Assembly (NCBI GenBank): GCA_002049495.1
Contig: LLYS01000001.1
Coordinates: 62,001 to 126,000 of the forward strand
Direction: 5' to 3'
From: Epsilonproteobacteria bacterium tcs-49
Lineage (GTDB): Bacteria > Campylobacterota > Campylobacteria > Campylobacterales > Sulfurovaceae
Length of the DNA stretch: 64,000 bases
Shown: one piece after another, positions 59,496 through 64,000 of the stretch
Layout of the letters: each line of letters begins with the position of its first letter
Position numbering within the stretch: position 1 is the first letter of the stretch
Notes under the pieces: generated by a model
Told to the model about the DNA's origin: nothing
The model's input: the letters and a program-made list of their open reading frames with translations, nothing else
Database searches by the model: none
Translations under genes and position numbers: made by a program

Positions 59496-60719
59496 ATGCT
59501 TAAAACCATTATACCCGTTTTTTTACTTCTCTTTTTGGCGGGGTGCAGTTCCAAAACCGTTTACGCCCCCGACGAGAAAGCATACGCGACGGAGGATCTC
59601 GATATCTTCCACGCACTGGAGTACAAAAACTCGGGACGGACGGACAAGGCGGTTGAAACCTACGCAACACTCTATAAAAAAAGCGGAAAAGCGGAGTATT
59701 TGATTGAAAAGATCAAACTGCTTATCGGTGCCAAGCGCTACAGCGAGGCAAAAACGCAGATTCTGGAAGCCAATACGCAAAATATCAAGCTGCAACGCCT
59801 GCTGGTACTGGTATACCTCAAGCAGCAAAAGCTTGACGACGCGCTTAAAATAGCGTTGAAAAATATCAAAACTTCCAACTCCTATATCGATTACAAGGTG
59901 GCCGCTGATCTGTATCTGGCGAAAAAGGAGTATGAACACTCTTTTAAGTATATGCAAAGCGCGTACGCCAAAAACCAAACCGTCGAAACGCTCATGCCTA
60001 TGGTCAAGGTACTGGTTTCATATCTGAAAAAAGACGCCGACGCGATTGCATATTTGCAAACCCACCTCAAAAGCTTCGGCTTCAACGAAGCCCTTGCCAG
60101 CCAGCTGCTGGCGATATATGGGAAAAACTCCAACGTCGAGGGGATGAAAGAATCGCTCAAACTGCTCTATAACAATACGAAAAAAGATGATTACGCCAAA
60201 AAGCTGCTCAGTATCTACGGCTATCAAAACGACTCCGAAGGTGCCATCGGCTTTTTGGAAGAGAGCGGTTATAATCAGCCCCTGCTGTATGACCTGTATA
60301 AACAAAAGAAGCTCTACAGCAAGGCCCTGGACGTGGCGATGCAGCTGTACAAAGATACGGCAAACCCCACGTGGCTTGCCCAGGCGGCCATCTTGCAGTA
60401 TGATCTGGAGTATCCGCTTACGAAAATCGTGCAAACTTTTGAACAGGCGATCGAAGAGGGGGTAAACGATCCCATGTATCTCAACTACTACGGCTATATC
60501 CTCATCGATCACGAGCTGGATATCGCCTACGGTATCAAACTGGTCAAGCAGGCACTGGAGCAAAAACCCGACTCGGTGTACTATATCGACTCGCTGGCCT
60601 GGGGATACTATAAACAAAAAAAGTGTAAAATGGCGAAAAAATATCTGCCCCGGCTGGAGATGGACGACAGCGAGGAGATACGGCAGCATATCAAGATGAT
60701 AAAAAGGTGTACCGATTGA
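59496..60719 (+). CDS. TPR-repeat lipoprotein
   Basis: A 407-residue lipoprotein: signal peptide [19 protein letters not shown] with lipobox LAGC. The rest is a solenoid of TPR repeats from about residue 45 ([25 protein letters not shown]) to the end ([22 protein letters not shown]), the last being of the long-tail kind. GGAG precedes the ATG at 59496; an upstream frame start at 59472 lacks a ribosome site. Such lipoproteins act as envelope scaffolds. The stop overlaps the trpC start. Confidence 0.88.
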   Translation: MLKTIIPVFLLLFLAGCSSKTVYAPDEKAYATEDLDIFHALEYKNSGRTDKAVETYATLYKKSGKAEYLIEKIKLLIGAKRYSEAKTQILEANTQNIKLQRLLVLVYLKQQKLDDALKIALKNIKTSNSYIDYKVAADLYLAKKEYEHSFKYMQSAYAKNQTVETLMPMVKVLVSYLKKDADAIAYLQTHLKSFGFNEALASQLLAIYGKNSNVEGMKESLKLLYNNTKKDDYAKKLLSIYGYQNDSEGAIGFLEESGYNQPLLYDLYKQKKLYSKALDVAMQLYKDTANPTWLAQAAILQYDLEYPLTKIVQTFEQAIEEGVNDPMYLNYYGYILIDHELDIAYGIKLVKQALEQKPDSVYYIDSLAWGYYKQKKCKMAKKYLPRLEMDDSEEIRQHIKMIKRCTD

Positions 60720-61504
60720 TTTTAGACGAGATAATTAAAAAAACGAAAGAGGATTTGAAAGAGCGCAAGCAAAGGATGCCCGAGGAGTGGCTGGGAAAAT
60801 CCCTGGCATACAACCCCTTCCAGCCCAAAGACGTGATCAAAGCGCTTCAATCCACCGAACAAAACCCCTACCGCATTATCGCGGAGGTGAAAAAGGCCAG
60901 CCCCAGCAAAGGGGTAATCCGTGAGGACTTCGATCCGATCCATATCGCAAAAGATTACGAAGCCGGCCGCGCCGACGCACTTTCGGTCTTAACCGAACCC
61001 CACTACTTCCAGGGTGATCTGGAGTATCTGACCCAGATACGGCGCTACGTGCCCATGCCGCTTTTGCGCAAGGATTTTATCGTCGACCGCTACCAGGTTT
61101 TGGAGGCGCTTGTCTACGGAGCGGACTTCATTTTACTGATCGCCGCGGCACTGGGGAAAAAGGAGCTCAAAGACCTGCTGCACTACGCCAGACATCTGGG
61201 CTTGCAGGTACTTGTGGAGATCCACAACAAAACCGATTTGACCAAAGCGATCTTTGCGGGGGCGGATATTATCGGGATCAACCACCGCGATCTCAAAACC
61301 TTCGAGATGGATATGGACCTGTGCGAAAAGCTGATTCCGCTTATCCCCAACAACAAGATCATCGTCGCCGAAAGCGGCATCGTGGAGCATGAGCAGGTCA
61401 AACACCTCTCCGGCGTCGGTGCGGACGCTTTCTTGGTGGGGGAGCACTTCATGCGACAAGACGATATCCCCGCCGCGCTCAAGAGTTTGAAAGGGGAGGC
61501 GTAA
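60716..61504 (+). CDS. trpC: Indole-3-glycerol phosphate synthase TrpC
   Basis: Enzyme of tryptophan synthesis closing the indole ring. The 262-residue TIM barrel shows [65 protein letters not shown] and VAESGI. The TTG at 60716 gives the usual N-terminus ([17 protein letters not shown]) with AAAAAGG eight bases upstream; a GTG at 60707 is too close to that site. No other trp gene is near, so trpC is a scattered gene here. Confidence 0.96.
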   Translation: MILDEIIKKTKEDLKERKQRMPEEWLGKSLAYNPFQPKDVIKALQSTEQNPYRIIAEVKKASPSKGVIREDFDPIHIAKDYEAGRADALSVLTEPHYFQGDLEYLTQIRRYVPMPLLRKDFIVDRYQVLEALVYGADFILLIAAALGKKELKDLLHYARHLGLQVLVEIHNKTDLTKAIFAGADIIGINHRDLKTFEMDMDLCEKLIPLIPNNKIIVAESGIVEHEQVKHLSGVGADAFLVGEHFMRQDDIPAALKSLKGEA

Positions 61505-61524
61505 CCCTCCCTCCTCTCCCCTAT

Positions 61525-61551
61525 TAACCAAATAATTTTTTTTGTCGATTT
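61525..61551 (+). promoter_or_regulatory. Candidate sigma-28-like promoter for the gene at 61634
   Basis: TAAC at 61525-61528 and GTCGATTT at 61544-61551 are 15 bases apart, resembling flagellar sigma-28 elements (TAAA, N15, GCCGATAA). A T tract fills the spacer. It is suggestive only. Confidence 0.3.
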
Positions 61552-61596
61552 TATAGCATAAGAGTATATAAAAACAGGGATTGTTATCTTCGCTCG

Positions 61597-61622
61597 CCGC
61601 GGTTTCGCGGATTCTTATAAGA
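61597..61622 (+). other. Leader hairpin and palindrome before the gene at 61634
   Basis: A perfect five-base stem CCGCG/CGCGG with a GTTT loop (61597-61610) is followed by the palindrome TCTTATAAGA (61613-61622), which partly covers the AGGA ribosome site. Role unknown; it may steady the mRNA. Confidence 0.4.
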
Positions 61623-61633
61623 GGACAAAGAAA

Positions 61634-62182
61634 ATGGATGTTTCAACTTCAAGCAATTTAAACTACAGCGTTAAAATGAGTCAGTTTCAAGCGTACCAGA
61701 AAAACGATAAAGAGGGTACGACCAGCGTGATGGAAGCCACCTATATCGAGTTTGAGATGGCATCTACCGATGAGACCAAACTCAATATGGGCGGACAGCT
61801 CAATATCTTTGATCTGGCCAACAAGATGGAGCGGGTCAATTCCAACCTCTCCCAAAGCGATCTGGCCGCCATCGGATACGAGGGCAAACCCCTGGGGGAT
61901 TTGACGCAGCAAGAAGCTGCCGATCTGGTCAGCGAAGACGGCTTTTTCGGGATCAAGAAAACTTCCCAGCGGGTAGCGGATTTTGTGCTTATGGGAGCCG
62001 GCGACGACATCGAAAAGCTGCGTGCCGGGCGGGAAGGGATCTTGCAGGGCTTTAAAGACGCCGAACGCATCTGGGGGGAGAAACTTCCCGAGATCAGTTA
62101 CAAAACCCTGGATAAAACCCTAGAAATGATCGATAAAAAGATCGAGGAGCTGGGCTACAGCGTCATCGACGAACAGGCATAA
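61634..62182 (+). CDS. Unknown cytoplasmic protein, possibly flagellum-linked
   Basis: A 182-residue soluble protein with no signal peptide. The first 45 residues are polar and probably disordered (MDVSTSSNLNYSVKMSQFQAY), followed by helices (GGQLNIFDLANKMERVNSNLSQ, ILQGFKDAERIWGEKLPEISYKTLDKTLEMIDKKIEEL). Similar proteins of this size occur in Campylobacterota as hypothetical proteins. The possible sigma-28 promoter and long structured leader suggest high or flagellum-timed expression; that is inference. AGGA stands before the ATG. Confidence 0.7.
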   Translation: MDVSTSSNLNYSVKMSQFQAYQKNDKEGTTSVMEATYIEFEMASTDETKLNMGGQLNIFDLANKMERVNSNLSQSDLAAIGYEGKPLGDLTQQEAADLVSEDGFFGIKKTSQRVADFVLMGAGDDIEKLRAGREGILQGFKDAERIWGEKLPEISYKTLDKTLEMIDKKIEELGYSVIDEQA

Positions 62183-62195
62183 TCACGCCTGTTCG
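62170..62195. terminator. Hairpin at a convergent junction, both stop codons in the loop
   Basis: CGAACAGGC (62170-62178) and its exact complement (62187-62195) form a nine-base stem whose eight-base loop holds the TAA of the plus gene and most of the TGA of the minus gene. Neither side has a strong T tract, so it may act as a barrier or mRNA 3'-end stabiliser rather than a classical terminator. Confidence 0.6.
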
Positions 62196-64000
62196 GGCAG
62201 CTCGATCACAAAGCGGCTTCCCCCTTGGCAACGCTCATAATACAGCCGCCCTTTTAAATTTTTTTCAACGATGGTCTTGGACATATAGAGGCCGATTCCC
62301 GTACCTTCCCCCTCCTCTTTTGTCGTAAAGTAGGGTTCAAAGATGCGCGGCAAGACATCCCCGTCGATGCCGCCCGCGTTATCCTCGACCGCACAGATCA
62401 CCCGAGCGTTTTGAGTTTCGCAGGAAAGTATGATGCGGGGGTTTTCCTCATTTTGTTTCAAAAGGGCGTCTTTGGCATTGTTGATAAGATTCAAAAACAC
62501 TTGCTGCAACTGCCCCTTGTACGCCGTGATCGCGACGCCGGGAACACACCGCATCACAACCTCTATCCCGTGGTTGTCCAGCTGGGCCTGCTGGAGGTGA
62601 AGGGTATCGCGCAAAGCCTGTTCCAGCTTAAAATGCTCACGCTTTTTATCCACTTTAAAAAAGTTTCTGAAATCATCTATCGTTTTGCTCATGAAGCGGA
62701 TCGTTTTTGTGTTGCGCTCGATAAATCGGTCGATAAACGCCGCATCCATCAAACCTTCCTCAAAATCATCCTCAAGGTTTTGGATATTGATATTAAGCGC
62801 ATTGATCGGCTGTCGCCACTGGTGGGCGATCGCTCCGATCATCTCTCCCATCGCCGCGAGTTTGGCCTGCTGCTGCAGCAGCTCATCTTTTTGGCGATTT
62901 TTCGCGATCTCGCTTTGCACCCTTTTTTCCAGCTGCTCGTTGAGCTCCTGAAGCTGCCCGTGGAGGCGTTTTAATTCGCTGATATCGATGACCGAAGAGA
63001 TGCGTACCCGCTGTTTATTCCAAATAATCTCCCTGCCTTTGACCAGTACGTCGACGGTTTTGCCGTCTTTGGTCAGCACCTGCGTCTCATAGGGTTGGGT
63101 ATCGCTTTTTTGCAACTGCTCTTTGATGATCCCGTGCTGCTTTGCGGGAATAAAGCGCTCGATCCGCTCCCCGATAAAGTCCCTCTCCTCATAGCCAAAC
63201 ATCTCCCTGGCCACGCGGTTGCTTTTGATCCCCCGATACTCCATATCAAAGATCATGATCGCTTCTAAAGTGGATTCAAGGAGCATCTCAAAGCTTTCCA
63301 GCGAATTTTGCAACTCCCGATTATGCTTTTTCGTGATGTAGTTGTAATACCCCATCAATCCAAGTACCGCCGCGACGACTCCGAAAACCGCAAACACCCA
63401 GCGATAATCGGCGCGCTCGACCAGCTTGACGTCCAGCCACTTGCGCTCGATCGCCGTTTTGTCATCCGGTGGTATCGATTGCAGCGTTTGGTTCAGCAGA
63501 TAAAGCAGCTTGGGTTTTTCTTTGCTCACCGCCATGGAGAGGGCATACTCCATAGAGCTGTACCCCGCGATCTGCAGATTGTTCAAGCCGTATCTGCTGA
63601 TATGGTACGAAGCCACGGGAAGCGTAGCCATGGTAAAGTCCGCTTCCCCCCGGTTAACCGCCTGCAGCGATTGCAGGTAGCCTTTGGTTTCCATGATCTC
63701 AATAGAGGGGTAGCGCTTCTTCACCAGATCGATCAAGCCGCTGCCGCGCTTTCTGGCCATGACCTTGCCCCGCATCATCTCCAAGCCGTGGATAAAGGGG
63801 TGATCGTCGCGGGCGATAAACGCGAGCCTATAGCGCAGATAGGGTTGGGTAAAATCCGCATACCCTTTCCTGCTTTCGGTGACCGTAGCCGCGGGTAAAA
63901 AGTCGCACGTACCCGCTTTTAACAGCTCCTGGGACTCTTTCCACGAATCGGTGGGCAGATGCTCAAACTTTACGCCAAGACGCTGCTGCACAAGCTTCAT
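62183..64000 (-). CDS. Sensor kinase with periplasmic SBP_bac_3 domain and PAS (5' end outside window)
   Basis: The frame is open to the right edge, so the N-terminus is missing; 605 residues are visible. They comprise most of a solute-binding domain of the SBP_bac_3 type (PAATVTESRKGYADFTQPYLRYRLAFIA), a membrane helix (about 200-222), a PAS domain (230-345, SLESTLEAIMIFDMEYRGIKS), a coiled coil and a kinase core with IAHQWRQPINAL, VFLNLINNAKDALL, VEDNAGGID and GTGIGLYMSKTI. Such kinases sense amino acids or other small solutes in the periplasm. Apparent first Met at the edge is not the true start. No partner regulator is visible. Confidence 0.9.
   Translation of the reverse strand: MKLVQQRLGVKFEHLPTDSWKESQELLKAGTCDFLPAATVTESRKGYADFTQPYLRYRLAFIARDDHPFIHGLEMMRGKVMARKRGSGLIDLVKKRYPSIEIMETKGYLQSLQAVNRGEADFTMATLPVASYHISRYGLNNLQIAGYSSMEYALSMAVSKEKPKLLYLLNQTLQSIPPDDKTAIERKWLDVKLVERADYRWVFAVFGVVAAVLGLMGYYNYITKKHNRELQNSLESFEMLLESTLEAIMIFDMEYRGIKSNRVAREMFGYEERDFIGERIERFIPAKQHGIIKEQLQKSDTQPYETQVLTKDGKTVDVLVKGREIIWNKQRVRISSVIDISELKRLHGQLQELNEQLEKRVQSEIAKNRQKDELLQQQAKLAAMGEMIGAIAHQWRQPINALNINIQNLEDDFEEGLMDAAFIDRFIERNTKTIRFMSKTIDDFRNFFKVDKKREHFKLEQALRDTLHLQQAQLDNHGIEVVMRCVPGVAITAYKGQLQQVFLNLINNAKDALLKQNEENPRIILSCETQNARVICAVEDNAGGIDGDVLPRIFEPYFTTKEEGEGTGIGLYMSKTIVEKNLKGRLYYERCQGGSRFVIELPEQA

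Noticed and set aside
1-64000. tRNA, rRNA, CRISPR array, insertion sequence or prophage
   Set aside because: No cloverleaf-like segment, ribosomal RNA sequence, regular spacer repeats, transposase or phage gene was seen in reading the gaps and frames.

Overview
The window reads as chromosomal DNA of a motile member of the Campylobacterota (Epsilonproteobacteria); the genus cannot be fixed from the sequence. Pointers are a single-chain ResB-CcsA cytochrome c maturation protein, a c553-type cytochrome and a DUF1104 protein, a hemA-proS-hemC block, a fliN gene overlapping a FliO-like gene, a UbiD-family menaquinone decarboxylase, and many histidine kinases with an H-Q-W-R-Q-P phosphorylation motif. 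Base composition is fairly even except for one AT-rich gene at 49.5-49.9 kb. I see no rRNA, tRNA, CRISPR array, insertion sequence or prophage. TTG starts with good Shine-Dalgarno (SD) sites are frequent.

Layout. 0-3.7 kb (minus): a CoA-binding protein cut by the window edge, then motA-motB-fliP-trmA. 3.8-7.9 kb (plus): glmU and ccsBA, ending in a terminator and a large palindrome. 8.0-12.5 kb (plus): DUF1104 protein, two-component pair, small cytochromes, and two tandem paralogues of unknown function. 12.5-22.4 kb (minus): a ten-gene chemosensory operon (OmpR-type regulator, receiver, receiver-PAS protein, CheA, soluble chemoreceptor with two signalling tips, CheW with an inserted CZB zinc-sensor domain, CheB, CheR, STAS protein, CheY). 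22.6-27.5 kb (plus, divergent): FIST-domain kinase, receiver-GGDEF-EAL protein, PAS kinase. 27.5-31 kb: UbiD-family decarboxylase and a membrane chemoreceptor with a C-terminal CZB domain. 31.0-35.1 kb (plus): small protein, MoxR-type AAA+ ATPase, DUF2201/VWA protein, two diverged helical paralogues, and an ArsC-like protein; the first start codon lies next to a hairpin that overlaps its ribosome site. 35.1-45.2 kb (minus): SHOCT protein, type II NADH dehydrogenase, TPR protein, DUF218 protein, hemC, disulfide protein, fxsA, proS, hemA, FliO-like, fliN, cheX. 45.3-49.5 kb (plus): TauE permease, uvrA, a methyltransferase. 49.5-56.1 kb: AT-rich small membrane gene, YqiA-like esterase, diguanylate cyclase with a short N-terminus, TRAP transporter dctPQM, degenerate metallo-beta-lactamase-fold protein. 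56.2-59.3 kb: metallophosphoesterase (plus) and rimB-rimK-aspartoacylase-like operon (minus). 59.5-64 kb: TPR lipoprotein, trpC, unknown protein, and a sensor kinase that runs off the right edge.

How it fits together. Three themes dominate: motility and the flagellar switch (motAB, fliP, fliN, fliO, cheX), a second chemosensory pathway whose receptor is cytoplasmic and whose CheA lacks the fused receiver of the known Campylobacter/Helicobacter flagellar CheA, and c-di-GMP and two-component signalling. Two proteins carry CZB zinc-thiolate domains, one inside CheW and one on a chemoreceptor, which suggests that zinc or oxidant sensing enters at two levels.

Best candidates for undescribed biology: the chemosensory operon with double-tip receptor and CheW-CZB; the MoxR/VWA operon with its protease-dead metallopeptidase fold and two new paralogues; and the tandem unknown family at 11.2-12.5 kb.
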